Part shown: positions 36,581 to 49,160 of the stretch, in pieces
Layout: every line of letters begins with the position of its first letter
Position numbering within the stretch: position 1 is the first letter of the stretch
NCBI GenBank assembly: GCA_027574665.1
Contig: CM050655.1
Span: 4,464,001-4,528,000, forward strand
Length of the DNA stretch: 64,000 nt
Source: Rhynochetos jubatus
Taxonomy: Eukaryota > Chordata > Aves > Eurypygiformes > Rhynochetidae
Direction: 5' to 3'
Position numbers and translations under genes: made by a program
Notes under the pieces: model-generated
Database searches by the model: none
What the model was told of the DNA's origin: nothing
What the model saw: the letters and a program-made list of their open reading frames with translations, nothing else

Positions 36581-38332
36581 CTTGTTGCCTGTCCTCTAGG
36601 CCCCTAACAAAAATTGGTGGCTTAAAGTAAAGATTTTCAGAACGTGGGTTTTTTTAATAGGAAAAAAAGTTTTCTCTGTGTTGGGGAGTTTCTTTTAAGT
36701 CTCCAGGGTGTCCCAAGCTCAAATTCTTAGGTTTTTCTCTTACTGTTAGAGATTATAACTCTTTGAAATGAAACCCAAGATCCTCATGTAGACAGCAAGA
36801 AAGGAGATCACGGTTTGAGATGAGCAACACTGCAGCTGACCTGCGCTTGCAACCCGAGACCTGTGTGACTTCATCACTTACCGCGTGTCAGTCTGTGACG
36901 CAGACAGAGCTGGCCTATGGCAACGTGGCAGTGCCTGTACGGACTAGTTGTGTCACGTTCCACGACGTTCACATCTGTGTGTTCATTAGCTTGATGCAAA
37001 CTTTCCGTCGCTGGCGTTTTCGCTTCGAGCGCTAGAAGGGTGGAAGATCAGGCATTGATGCCTGCCTTATGCCAGTCGGTGATAAAGGATACCGTAGGGT
37101 TGTCACTGAATTAGATGCTATGGATTGCTATTTCCATTAATATAACACCCTCTTTTTTTTGTTGGTCGGTTTTGGCGGACTTCAAATTAAAGCTCCTCCA
37201 TCCTCTGATGGATATTTTGCTTTCTGGCCTCATGGCTGCAAAGGAGGGAGGTGGTGGTGGTGGCCAGGCACCATGACCCATCTAGTCCCCTGCTCGGTGG
37301 GGCATTTACTCCGGATCGGCATGCAAGCGCGCGTGTGCTGTCTGCCTGGCTGCCTTGGATGGAGCCTGGTGTTTGTTGCTGGCTTGTTCACGCTGAAGGC
37401 GAGCTCCTTGGGTTGCTAGCTCCTAGCTCGGCTCACCTGTAGCCTTTTTTCTCTCAGAAGTTTAAGCTAATTCAATGATGTGTTGCTGGAAAAGCACCTG
37501 CAGCGGTTCAGACTTGCTTTTCCCTTTTCTGGGGGGAACTAGCACTTTTCTCTTGAATTCCCAGAAAATCACCATCTGGTAGATGAAACACAGATGCTGT
37601 AACATTTTTTGGTTGTTTCAGTGACACTTTTATTTAAAATTTCTTTGGATATATGCCATCCAAGTGTGGCTTTTAGGGCAGGAGAAGCCTTTTCTAAAGA
37701 AGCAGGTGGCCCTGGCTGGGGTAGGTGATGTTTCTGTTTAAAGGACATCATGGGAAAGGGGGAAATCACTGTACAATGATACTCAAATTCAAATTTTCAA
37801 TGGGTTCACAAGTCCTTTTCCTCCTTGTCAGAGAGGACAAGAGGTACAGGCTTCACCATGTCAAATTCTGAGATGATCCTCTGCTGTCTGCCTCTGAAAA
37901 GGCATTTGTCTTTTCCTGGAGCCGGACGTGTATCTGCAGATAACGTGAGCCTGTTGAATCGTCACCATCAGAGCCTAGTGAGGCTTTTGCTTTCTCTTCC
38001 GACTACTTGCATCTTTCTCTTCCAGTGTTATTTTCTGGTGAAACACCCGTTTATTTGTTGAGATTTGACACCAGGAACACATGGCTATCAGCTGGAGAAA
38101 GGGCAGGTGCTTCAAGGAGGGTCTTTCCATTTGGTGCTAAAGTTAGGAATTCTCAGGAAAATCACATCCCATCAACACCGACTGTGCAAGGCAAGTTAAA
38201 CTGCTCGGGTCCTTAAGTGTCTGTATCCTGCCGGCCGTAACTTTCGGTGGAAAAAACGCACAAGTGTGATGTTTACCCCTCTGCCAACAGTTCTCTAGAC
38301 AAACCTTTGCTCCTTCAAATCAGTGTTATTTT

Positions 38333-38362
38333 CCCCCCGCCCCCCCCCCCCCCCCCCCCCCC
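38333..38362 (+). repeat. C6-G-C23 homopolymer tract
   Basis: Six C, one G, then 23 uninterrupted C on the plus strand. It is the longest homopolymer in the window. It can form an i-motif or, on the other strand, stacked G-quadruplexes. The exact length may be affected by sequencing or assembly error. Confidence 0.9.
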
Positions 38363-39482
38363 ACTAAAATTCCTCTGCTCTGGTGTGCCTGATCCTGCGG
38401 GTGCTTTGCAAAGGCAGCCTCGTTATTTGGGAATAGCGATTGGAAGAAGAAAATTTCACATTGGACTGTATGAGATAGAAGTAGCTCGTGGAACAGGGCC
38501 ATTATCCTTAGTAAGGGGTGAGATAAGTGGTTTTTTTTGGTTGGGTTTTGTATTTTACAGCCCTGCAAGGTACCTCTGGCTGCTGTGGAGATGCTACGAG
38601 GGAGTTTGTCTGGGCTGTAAAGTTTCCTAGGTAGAAAAGCTCGAGGGATAGGCTGCCTTTCGAGGGGAGGAGGGGAAAAGGTAAGCTCTAACCAAGAAAA
38701 AGCGACACTGAGCATTCATTTCCGTAGAAGATTATAGTTACCCCTTCAAAACCTACCTTGCATTGCCGAGACTGTCTGAAGTAGGAAACAGACACTTTAT
38801 TTGCTGAAGGTGCTGTTTCTGGTGGTGCCGCCACCACTGCAGGTGCAACCGCTGTGTTTGGGTGCGCTCCTTTCTCGTTCGTTCCTCAAAAGCTGCAGTT
38901 CCTGGTGCCTGCGTCTGCTCATGCGTCCCGTAGCGACTCAACTAGCAGGTTAGATTTGGGGTTGCTCTTGAGCTTGCCGAGGGACGTTTCTTCTGCTGTT
39001 TTAAGTTGGCCCCGAAGTCTTTATCTGAAGCAGACTTCAAATGTTCGAAGCCACGTGGGTAAAGATCTTTGCCCTGGGAGTAAACACTCTTGTCTCTCTT
39101 TCCAAGGGAAAACCACAACTGGGCTAGCTCCTGAGCTTAGAAGTAATCCAGTTGTAATTAATAATGCTTTATTAAAGCTAAATCACAAGTCTGGTGTGCG
39201 CCTTCACGATGCATCGACTTCCCTACTTAGCACTGAGGATCAGTAAAATCGTTTTCAGTCTTGGCCGTTTTAATCCAGACGCTGTGCGGCAGCGTTTGGC
39301 GTTCGTGGCACTTCTCTGGCTAGTGTTGCTCGAGTCTAAGGCCGAGCTCACGTGGCATCAGAGTTGGTAAAAGCCCAAGGAGAGATGGTTGTTTCTTCTA
39401 TACAGTCCTGCTGTCTCAGGATGATCTGCAGTTCCCAGCAGACCACTTCTTGTCAGGCAGTTAGAGCTCAAGTGTGGGTATA

Positions 39483-39604
39483 TCAAGGCCAGGCTGGATG
39501 AGGCTTGGAGCAACCTGGTCTGGTGCAGGGTGTCCCTGCCCATGGCAGGGGGTTGGGATGGATGAGCTTTATGGTCCCTTCCAACCCAAACCATTCTAGT
39601 ATTC
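39483..39604 (+). mobile_element. CR1 LINE 3' end fragment
   Basis: About 120 bp from the very 3' end of a CR1, plus orientation: 'aaggccaggctggatgaggc', then 'ttggagcaacctggtctggt', 'tccctgcccatggcaggggg' and the end 'aacccaaaccattctagtat'. No coding part remains. It carries the same variant as the copies at 3.4, 41.7 and 54.7 kb. Confidence 0.92.
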
Positions 39605-41568
39605 TCTGTGGAGCATGAAAACGGAGTTGGGAGGAATTAGGCAAGTGATAGTAACAGAGGAACCTTATTTTTCCTTAATTTAAACCTAGATAATAGCAAG
39701 GACACTTGCATTAAATTGAGGGGTGGAACACCTGTGTGTGAAAGTGATAGTTGAAGAGGTTGGATTCCAACAAGCCACGGTTTTGCAGCCATATTTTCAC
39801 TTTGTGTCTTATGATGCGAAATGGATCAATTTGGAAAAATAAAGCCACTCAAGAGATGAGGATGGCATAAATAATGGGAGTCTTAATGGATATCATCCCA
39901 GTAAATCGTTATACTAAATAAGCCGTGTTAATGGCGAGGTGATTACAGAATACTGAAACATGTTAAATATGAACAGAATTTTTAAACATGTCCTGAGAGG
40001 CAATGGCATGGGTTTAACAGCCGCTTGCAGAGCGGGGTGAAGGTTAATACTAAATCCTGGATTTTTGAGGGGCGGTGCTGATCGTCCTCGAGGGAAGGGT
40101 GAGCGATGGTTGGGTGTAGTTGGAGCTGCGGAGTTGGGAAGCGTGCGTTTTCAGGGCTGAGGATTTGAGGAAGAGCTGAATCCTTACTGCAATGGCAGTT
40201 CAAAAGAAATTGGCAGGCTAGGGCTTAGGTTTCTGCGGAAGACCCGGAGGCGTGTTATGGATTCGTTCTTCGTAGACGCTCCATCAATTTGAGTTGTGCT
40301 CCGAAACAAATGTGGTTCCCCTCTCCGGCGAAATTAATGTGATCAAATATTGCCCCAGTCTCATACCTGGGAAGAAATTACTTTTGCGGCTAGATTTCAT
40401 TTTCATTCCCCAAACTGATTGATGCGTCTTAGTAAGCTAATAACTCCAGTAATGTGGGTAATCCTTTATCTGGAAATTGCACTGGTAAGGTGAAAATTTG
40501 GAGTTGCAGGAGCAGTTCCGTCTCCCTTGGGGATGGGGGAAAGAGAGGACCCAGATGGCTGGGTAGGCGGAATCCACCTCTGGGCGCCCTCTGTGTGAAT
40601 GACCCTTGTACAAATCTCTCCCTGGTAGCAGTTTGTAGATGGAAATTATGCAGAACTGCGGGGAGAAGAAGGCAAAATTAGTAACTTAATCGTGGTGGAG
40701 GCAGGTTTGATGCCAAGAGGTGTTTTCCCCTGGTTTATGTATCTCTATGAAACCTCTCTCCTGGTTGCTTTGCCCTTTCCCTTGTGCCTTGACTTTTACT
40801 TCCCATTGGATTTATTTGTTGTACTTTATTTCCTCATTGTGATTTTCTTTCCTCTTTACCCAATAATCCCCCTGAGAAGACGGGGACGGCAGGGCTGGGA
40901 GCGGAGCCCTGCGCTTCTCAGCTGCTGGCTCTCTGCTTCGGGGCACCCCCCACCTCCTGGAGCCGATGTTGCTGGGTTCAGCGAGCAGGGGTGAGGTATA
41001 ACTGACAGTCGGGGCTGAGGTGGAAATAGGTGAGGAATTTTCCTACGGCGGCTGCTGGGTCCGGATGTCTTGGTGTGCCCTGGCAATGTCAAATTTTGCT
41101 TGTTCACAAACATATGGCTCTGGAAAACTCTTCCTGTTTTTAGTCACTCCGTCTCAGCCAGCCCCTGCAGAGGTCTTTGTGACAAAGCAATGCCTCGTAA
41201 AAGCAAATAATTTTTTTTTTTTTAAGAAGATCTTAGTACATAAAAACATATTTTTAAGTTAAACTTAGAGTTGACATTCTGCGCTGATATGCAAGCTTAC
41301 CACGTCTAGTGAGATTGTTCAAATAAAAAGTGCTGTGAACCCTTCTCTAATTAAAAATTAAACACCCGTCAGCTTATTCGGTTACTGTTCTCCCTCTTGC
41401 GTGCTTGTGCTACCAAGACCAGCTTAGACATAAGAAAAAACTGCTTTAGGTGTGTTTAATGTTTAAAAACTGAGCTGTTCTGGGTTGTCGGGAAGGACTA
41501 TGTCAAGTTCAGTGCTCTGGGGTACCCATGGGGGAAGAAGTCCCTTTTCCCTGCGCTGGGCTACATAC

Positions 41569-41725
41569 TCATAGGATCCCAGACTAGTTGGGGTTGGAAG
41601 GGACCTTAAAGCCCACCCAGTCCCACCCCCTGCCACGGTCAGGGACACCCACCACTGGACCAGGTTGCTCCAAGCCTCATCCAGCCTGGCCTTGAAGACA
41701 GCCAGGGATGCTTCCAGTCTTGAAA
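41569..41725 (-). mobile_element. CR1 LINE 3' end fragment (minus orientation)
   Basis: A CR1 3' end of about 155 bp in the opposite orientation to MICU1. On the plus strand it begins 'cataggatcccagactagtt', followed by 'ggggttggaagggacc' and 'ccaggttgctccaagcctca', and ends near 'gccttgaagacagccaggga'. It is 5'-truncated to the 3'UTR, and shares the subfamily variant noted for the other short copies. Confidence 0.92.
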
Positions 41726-44154
41726 CCATCAGCTAATTAGAGTGCTGGAAAAACATGAGCAAGTCTCCTTTTTCTTTTGGTATCTGTAAAAGGATGGAAG
41801 ATAGTTGGGATCTGCCAATTCTTTCGTGCATGGAAAATATCCAGGGCTGGACTGCTGATGCCCCAGACGTGGCAGGGTGCGAAGCAGAGAGCATGTCTGA
41901 ATTTCTTGCAAAACGTGGACAGAAGATTGTTGTTTGGGGAAATAAAATATCCACGTCAAGGCAGAATGTGTGTAGCTGTTGGAATAACTTTGCATTTCTT
42001 CTTTTAAAACGATCTGGACGTCCTCAGTTTGAGCGATACCCGCCGTGTCTCGAATCGGAAGCGGTAGTTTCCTAATGGGTTTGTGGGTTTCCTGGATGTC
42101 AAGAAACTAATATGTTTAATGTTAAATTACAAATATATTACAGCGGCGTGTACCCATAGAGCAGGGCTCTGAGCGCTTGCCTCCAGCAGCTGCAGCAGAA
42201 ACACTGCTTGACCCACGGAGCTGGGCCACAAAAACGTGGTGCCTATGTGGACAGAGAGAGCCAGGTACCAGGATGGGTCGTCAGTTCTCTTGGCATGAGG
42301 ATTGGGGTGAGGTTGATTTTATTGTTGGGTGTGTTGGGTGTGTTTTGAACGCTTGGGCTCCAGGGAATGGGTTGTGGTGTAGCAGGCAGTAAAGAAAACT
42401 TTGGCTTTAAATTGTCAAGTCTGTCAGTTGACTCTTGCTTAAAAAACATGTGTCTTGTGGCACAAATAAAAGCAGATATGCCGTTCTTTTCTGGGAAAAA
42501 AAATTGAGTTCTTCTGTCTAAGGATATTGATTCAACCTCTGAAAGTAACTGTAGAGCTGTTGTGAGCAAGAACTTGAGACTGGCTCACCTCTTAGGAGCG
42601 GAAGTGCGACCTACAGACTCCTTGTAGCGGTATTGCTGGAACACCATGCAGACTTCGTTTGATCCTTGTTGTCAGTATTTTGCTGCTGTTTTTTTTCCTC
42701 TCAGCTACTTTGTTGTGTTTTGTAATAAAATGTATTGCGTTAAATCATGCAAGAGGTTTCCTATTGTAAGCTGTAATCACATCAGTCCTTGGGAGTTTTG
42801 TACTTTATCTCAGTGTTATTCCTTATCCTCTTCCTGATCGTGGTGTAAAGCTTTTCATTGCTGCAGTTAGGGCAAGATGCTTATTTTTAATCCTTTTTAA
42901 AGTGAGCACCAGCTTTCTTGAGCGATCTTGACTTAAATGCCCGGAGCTTTTAAAAAAACATAGCATATATCATGGCACTTTAAATTTAAAGGAAAAAATT
43001 ATTAGGAGAGATTGTAAAATTGTAGATGGAAAGCATGGAAAATTCAGCTTCCAAAGTGCTTTTTTTTAATATATTCTGAGATACGCATAATCTTTATTTT
43101 AGAGTTATTATGGGAACTGCCTGCTTTCAGCTCTCTTGGGCAATTGCTAGCGAGCGAGCACTGTCTGGGTGAACAACCCAGCACTGTCAAGGGTGGAGAT
43201 TACTTGGACAAAGCGGGTAACTTAGTGTTTCTTAGGGCTCAGACAGAGAAAACATTTATACAGTAGTATAGTCAACAATCTGAAATGCTGTAAAAAAGTC
43301 TCTTCAAGCTTAAAAGTAAGCACTGTGCGCCTTGATTTTCATTTTGACTGATTAAAGTGATGCTGGCAACGCTTCCCTTCTCCATTACATCTTATGCATA
43401 TAAAGCCGTAATTAGGATGGGGACCCAAGAAAGGGCAACATTAGCTTCGCAGTGAAAATAACACTGGCAGATTTTTCTCTGCATATGGAACAGAAGTTCA
43501 TCCCTGGAGATAAAATGGGAACATCAGGTTTGTGTAGCATAGAAATAACTTTAACTTTGAAATAAGAGTCGTTTTTCATAACAAAATCACCTGTTGTTCA
43601 GAGATGGAGAAGATTGGAGAAGAGATGCTGTTGGCTGGCTGTATTCCATTAGAACTTTAATTTTGTCTATTTATTTTTAAAGGAATAAACAAAATGGTAA
43701 TGCCCACTGCAGACTTGGTTTTTAATATGTGTGCAGATGCATATGAAACGGATGCAATTCAGATGTGCTGGCTGTGAGCAGCAGAATTCCTGGCATTTGC
43801 CCATAAACCAGGGTGGCGAGGGACAAACATCCTGTGGCTTTGTCCTGCTCGGCAAGAGCAGCATTGCCGCCTCCATCCCTGCCTGCTGTCACTCCGTGCC
43901 GTCTCCTTTGTCCCAGGACTGTGCAAAAGCCTTAAATCTGATACAAAAAAAAAAATCAACTAATAAGGGATTAGATAAGGAAAAATCACGAGCAGCGCTT
44001 TGCTTCCCCTCGCCACGTGTTCCTTGATTGCGCTGTGAAGCCTTGAGATGCATCTCCACCACCTCTTGCCTTAGAAGAGCCGGAGCTCTGCCACTCGAAA
44101 TGATCTGCTGAATATTTCATGCGCTTCTTCCCTTCCCCTCCCTGAGTTCACATC

Positions 44155-44370
44155 ACCCGTCCGTGTTACGAAATCCTGAGCTGCGTGGTGCTTTATTCGG
44201 GGGGAAGAGGCAGTAATACATTCAACTCGGATCAGCTGAATCGGGGTAACGCGCCGCGCACCCAAGGCGCGTTTGTGCAAAGCGGTCCCAAGATCCTCCT
44301 TGTTGGAAGCTATCGGTTTAGCCGAACGGCACGGCGGCGTCTGCGAAAGCAAACAAACCGGTAGAAGTGA
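44155..44370. promoter_or_regulatory. Isolated CpG-rich patch in the MICU1 intron
   Basis: About 215 bp containing roughly 20 CpGs, for example 'aacgcgccgcgcacccaagg' near 44249 and 'agccgaacggcacggcggcg' near 44320, between CpG-poor flanks. It lies about 1.2 kb before the first coding exon of MICU1. It could be an alternative promoter or enhancer. No exon is recognisable within it. Confidence 0.3.
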
Positions 44371-45397
44371 CTTCATTTTGGCGCTCTGCGGTTATTTGCT
44401 GGCTGGGAATATTGGAATAGAACAGTAAGAATGGAAAATGAAAGGAAAAAAACGCGGGTCACGGCTCCCTGATCTCCACTTCCAGTGTTTCTGCTGACCT
44501 TGGGAATTCTCTCCCAACTTCTTCAAGGCTGACCCCACGAACAGAAAACTGAATTTGCATCGGTTAGAAATAAAACCCCTTTTTCCCCTTGCAAGTTGCA
44601 GCACCTTTTCTTTTCAAGGGAACGTTTACCCTTCACCTCTGATCTTGCGGGCTGGCAAAAACTGCTTTGTCTCCCGTAGCTGGTGCGTGTGATGAGGTGA
44701 CGTTTTTGCGGTTGGGATTTCTCCGTTGTAACAACGTTTAGATTTGTAGCTCTGGTTTCCCGTTTACCTCTGGACTGTTGTGCGTGCAGTGGGGTATGGA
44801 TTGTGTTTTATGGGGTTTGGCACTTCGAAACTTGCCTTAAAGTTGAATGTAAATGGGTTTGCTCCAGGCTGGCTAAAAAAGCGATTTGAGAACGTGAGGG
44901 TTTTCTGAAGTAAATTTAGGATGACTGGGTTGGGTTTTCTTTGGTAGGTTTGCTTGGTGTTTGGTGTAATTTGCCTTTTAACATCAAGCTGCGCCTTTCC
45001 CTCTGGCCAAATTTTGCTGTGGTTGCTTGTAAGATTTACCTGCACCTTCAGTGCCTTGGCACGTGAGTGGGAGCGTGCAAATAATTCCTCTTCACGAAGC
45101 GTGCTGGGGAAAGGCTGAAGAGGGGGTTGGAAAATGCTGGAAGAGCAGCTGAGTAAGTAGCTGGGATGTGCCAGCCAGGTCTCTGCCACTGTGTAGTACT
45201 TGTGGTTTGGTACGTACGAGGCCTCACAAACCTACTACACTGTGTTACGTGCCTATGCCAGATCCTACACATCTGTGACAGTTACTTTCTGTAACTCTTC
45301 CCGTTTTCAAAATACAAGCAACTCTGGGGTTGAGGGTCAGGGTGAAAGTCCTGACTGGACACTGTCGCTTTACTGATGCGTTGTTCTTATTCGACAG

Positions 45398-45562
45398 GAT
45401 GTTTCGCCTTCGATTCCTTCCCGTTGCAGCAGGGCTGGCTGCTGTTTTGCGGCGTTACCATGGGACAGCACATCACCCCAGGACCGGGCGTAGGCTTGTG
45501 GTGGCAGCGGCTTTCGTAGGGACGACTGCAGCGACAGCAGGTGCCAGGTTCCTTTGGCAGAG
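45398..45562 (+). CDS. MICU1: MICU1, mitochondrial calcium uptake protein 1, first coding exon
   Basis: MICU1 is the EF-hand gatekeeper that keeps the uniporter shut at low cytosolic calcium and opens it cooperatively when calcium rises. It acts in the intermembrane space bound to MCU and EMRE. The exon starts one base before ATG (45399) after a CAG acceptor, and encodes 54 full codons plus two bases of an Arg codon. The protein begins MFRLRFLPVAAGLAAVLRRY, then HG, GRRLVVAAAFVG and ARFLWQR. Human MICU1 as I recall it reads [33 protein letters not shown] and GLLWKR at the same places. This is the mitochondrial targeting and hydrophobic N-terminal segment (about residues 33-52). The donor AG|GTAGTG gives phase 2. 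An in-frame ATG at 45330 is upstream of the acceptor and is intronic, so it was not chosen. Confidence 0.96.
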
Positions 45563-48500
45563 GTAGTGTATATTTTTGGGTCTTGTTTATTTTTTTCTTT
45601 TGCCTGAGACCTCATGCTGCTTTAATCCTGTGACAAACACCTACAGATGGGTTTCAGGTCTGTAAAGCGTTACTGGTTATCCCTCTTCTGCTCCATGGGA
45701 GGAAGGGCTGTTGCTGACTTCCTGCAGAGCTGCTTTGCTGCTGTGAGCAGCCAGAGAGATGCGAAAAAGCTCAGGGCTGAAGAGTTTTCCACTGTAGTTG
45801 TCCTCAGTGCGGGCTGTTTGCCCTTGGTGGGGTTTGCTGCCCAGCTCTCCCCTGCGTGGTGATGCTCCGCGGGTCTGTGGTGCTGTGCAAAGAGAAATCT
45901 GTTGACTCTACCAACCTGGGTAAAATGTGCTTTCAGCTTCTGGGAAAGCTGCCAGGGACTGCACACTTGGCCAGGGGATGCTACTCTGGTTTTCTTTGTG
46001 CCCTGCTGACTGCTTCACATACAAAACATAGCAGAGGAGCAGAAGGGGACAGTCCATCTTTTGGTGGTAAGGTAGCTGCACGCAAGGCTCAGGAGGTTTG
46101 TAAGGGCCAGAGGCTGAGCACACCTACTCTGAGCAGTGAAGCTCAAAGCTTGTCTCCATAACTTCAAGGAGAAAGAGGACATTAGTGCTTGCCTGAGGTG
46201 ACCCTCACTGAACCCTGGGCCCATGAAATAAGGGACTCCCTTCTCTTCCCTGAAAATGTGGAAGCAGCGTGGCACTGTCAGTGCCACTCAAGCTCGTGGC
46301 TGCAATTAGAGTCTGACAATAAAGCCTTTGCTGTCTTGTTTCCATTCCAGTATGTAGGTGATTTATTGCTGGCGCTCTGCTTACCTGCATTGTGTCTAGA
46401 AGGTTCCAGTTTTAATGTAACAGGAGGAAGATGATGGTATTTGTTTTGACTGTTCCTAGAGCTGTCAGACCTTTGTCTGCTAAAAGGAGTTGCTCAGGCA
46501 GAGGAAGAACACAGCGATCCAGCACAGTGTCGTCTTATGCTGCATTTTGGTAATATGCTGCACTTCTGTAGTGCCTCTTTACCCGCAGGACCTGAACACC
46601 TCTGCGGGGACGGCCAGGATAACATCCATTCTCGGGCAGGGTAATGAGCGTGGAGGTCTTTCCACTTAAAATATCCTCAGGGTGATTGTGAAGTAGGTAG
46701 GACATCGCTTCCTGTGTAAAGCTTTCCCAAAGGCGTGGAGTTAGTATCTCCCTCCTGCAGCAGGCTCACCCCTGCTTTTCACAACAGCCAAAGGGTCAGT
46801 TGTCAGCTTTGCCTTCTGTCAGGAGGAAGGTGCTTCCCGCAGCAGAGAGCCGCGAAGGGTATGCGGAGTGCTAGGTCGGGGTGATTGCAGGGACTCGGTT
46901 TTGGCTCCTGGAGCGTTTGGCTGTTCCTTGGAGTGCCCTTGTCGCTGTGGCCAGGCTTGACCTTGCTCCGCTGGGAGCGCTGACAGAGATCAGATAAAGG
47001 AGACAGCAGGCTCCTTGGTCTAGTGTGGTGTGTGACCTCCCCAGCGCTTATCAGTCTGGAGAGAGTGGCTTGCTGTGATTTCTATTTTTTTTCTTTCCTC
47101 ACTCTGCCTCCCTTGACTTTTATAAAGCACTAAATAGAATCCTACAGATTTAAGTATTCTTTTCCTATATGAGCCGTGAAATAAATCCACAGTGTTTGTA
47201 ACTAAAATAAAGGTACACACAGACTTAGGGTGTTACTTAAAATACTTGGAATACAGCTGTTGAATAAGAGGAGGAACAAAACTGATATGTTTGGTGTAGA
47301 AAATAATTCACTCTGACACCTGTAGGAGTTTTAAACAGGCTCTCAAATGGGTGTTTTAAGGTTGTGTTTAAATAAATGAGGGATGAGGAACTGCAAATTT
47401 TCTATTGTCTTGTAAATGGAGTGATTAGTCGGGTTTAAGAATAAGTGCAGGTGAGTGAAGAAGTGTTTGTAGTGACATCCTGGGTTGTTACATAAGTAGC
47501 AGTAAGTATTATGAATTATTTATAGGAGGTGAATATGTAATACATGTAGCCAGGGCACGGGGATCGAATAAACCAAATGTCACTGAAAATGTAATTTACG
47601 TACTACAGGGAGAGATGTCCATGTGTGTCGGAGTATTTACACTTAGTAAGCGATTTGATTTATTGAATACTGAAGTGGCATTTAAATGGGAAGCATTAAA
47701 TGGGAGGGCCTTTGCATAACCAGTTCTGTCGGTGCAGTTAGTCTGTCATAGGACTGAGCTACGAGGAGGCTTGCTTTCCTTCCGTCAGTGAAGCAACCGT
47801 GCTTTTGTTGTGCTGCGGAGCTCTCCTGTGCTGCGCACCGTCTGAGAGGTCCAGCAGGCCCTACGCGTGGCTCTCAGCATCGCAAAGGATTAGGGTCCCG
47901 TTGATGGCAGACGACTCTGACAAGGAATGTGTGCCTGCTAATAGTGTGCTTAACCTCCGGCGCTCTGTTAACGGTGCTGAGGCACTTCATTGCCCTTTGA
48001 GGAAGGAGCACAGTAAGGGATCCTCTCCTGCAGGCTGTCAGGGGTTTTTTTTAAGATGAGGGATGTCTCCCTCTTTTTCTTATTCTTTTTCTTTACAATT
48101 AAGGCATTAAAGATGTAATGGGCTGAATCTGGAAGGGATTGAAAGTCTTAAGGTGCTTGGGTTAGGTAAGTAGGAGATGGAAGAGCGATAATAAGAGGAA
48201 CAGAGCATCTGACTTGTATTTATTTTCATCATTCGCGATTAGAGCCTAGTGTAAATGCCCAGCTGACGTGGGGAGCAGCGCTACATCTCTCATTGGTACT
48301 TAAAAAAAGCCCCAAGCTTCCTACTAGGACAGATTTGTGCTCCGGATGATAATAAGGGATTAATATGGTGATGCCTGGATGTCTACTTAGCATGAGGACA
48401 GGACTTCTCGGGTGGTTCCTGAATCTCAGAAACCACTGTATTCTGTTTTCTGCGGCCTGAAACCAGTGTATTTCAGACTGACTCTGTAGGATGTGCTTTG

Positions 48501-48889
48501 AGCACCAGCAGAAGCTGGAGCTGGGCTAAGGAAGCTCACACAAAGGTAGAGGAGAAGTCAAGGATATGAAAACGCATATATTAAAAAAACCTCAGCTGTT
48601 GTATGACACAAGATAGGAATGACTTATGTGTTCCTAAGATGGGAGGTGGGTTGGTGGGATCTTCACGTTTCATCTGCATCTGTGTGTAGCTTTCTGCACA
48701 GCTGTCCATTGCAGGTGTGTCTTGTCGCCTTTGCTGGTCTCCGGAAGCTCCTGCCGCCTGCTTTGGGTGGAGTGTATCTCCTCTATCTAATTATACGACA
48801 AGAGTAGCTGGTGCTGTGCTGTTCTGCTGTGGTGAAGGATACTTCAGCAAGGCAAATAACTGAGCTTACAAGACTGATGAAGTTTACCC

Positions 48890-49160
48890 TTTCTAAGCAA
48901 TAACTTAACCTCTGAGGATTTCCAGCTGGCAACGGAAGCAATTAAGTATCTGGGCATTGGTATAATGAGCTGAATTAATTAATTGAAATAAATTTTGGCG
49001 CAGTCATTGGCTAATCGCAATGAGGCATTAATATATGAGGAGTACTGCACCTCTCAGTTTGTGGCAAGCTTAATGTTTATTTAAAAATACTCTGTTGCTG
49101 ATACTCATGTAAAACTTGTATTCCTTATTTTGTAGTTCTGAATACTGATTTTAGTGTGTT
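48890..49160. promoter_or_regulatory. Candidate conserved non-coding element in the MICU1 intron
   Basis: An AT-rich stretch with several homeobox-like and CCAAT/octamer-like words packed together: 'gaagcaattaagtatctggg' near 48935, 'tgaattaattaattgaaata' near 48971, 'cattggctaatcgcaatgag' near 49004 and 'gcattaatatatgagg' near 49025. The texture resembles known vertebrate enhancers. Unproven without alignment. Confidence 0.22.

Larger units (their letters stand above)
34382..45397 (+). other. MICU1: MICU1 intron between the 5'UTR exon and the first coding exon
   Basis: About 11 kb, starting with GTAAGG and ending with TTCGACAG. The plus strand is rich in G and T. It contains two CR1 3' ends, a C23 tract, a CpG-rich patch at 44.2 kb and a 279-codon antisense open frame, each described separately. 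Other stretches hold nothing I can name. Confidence 0.75.

Noticed and set aside
45330-45398. In-frame upstream ATG giving a longer MICU1 N-terminus
   Set aside because: It lies before the CAG acceptor at 45395-45397 in intron sequence. The homology to MICU1 begins precisely at the ATG at 45399.
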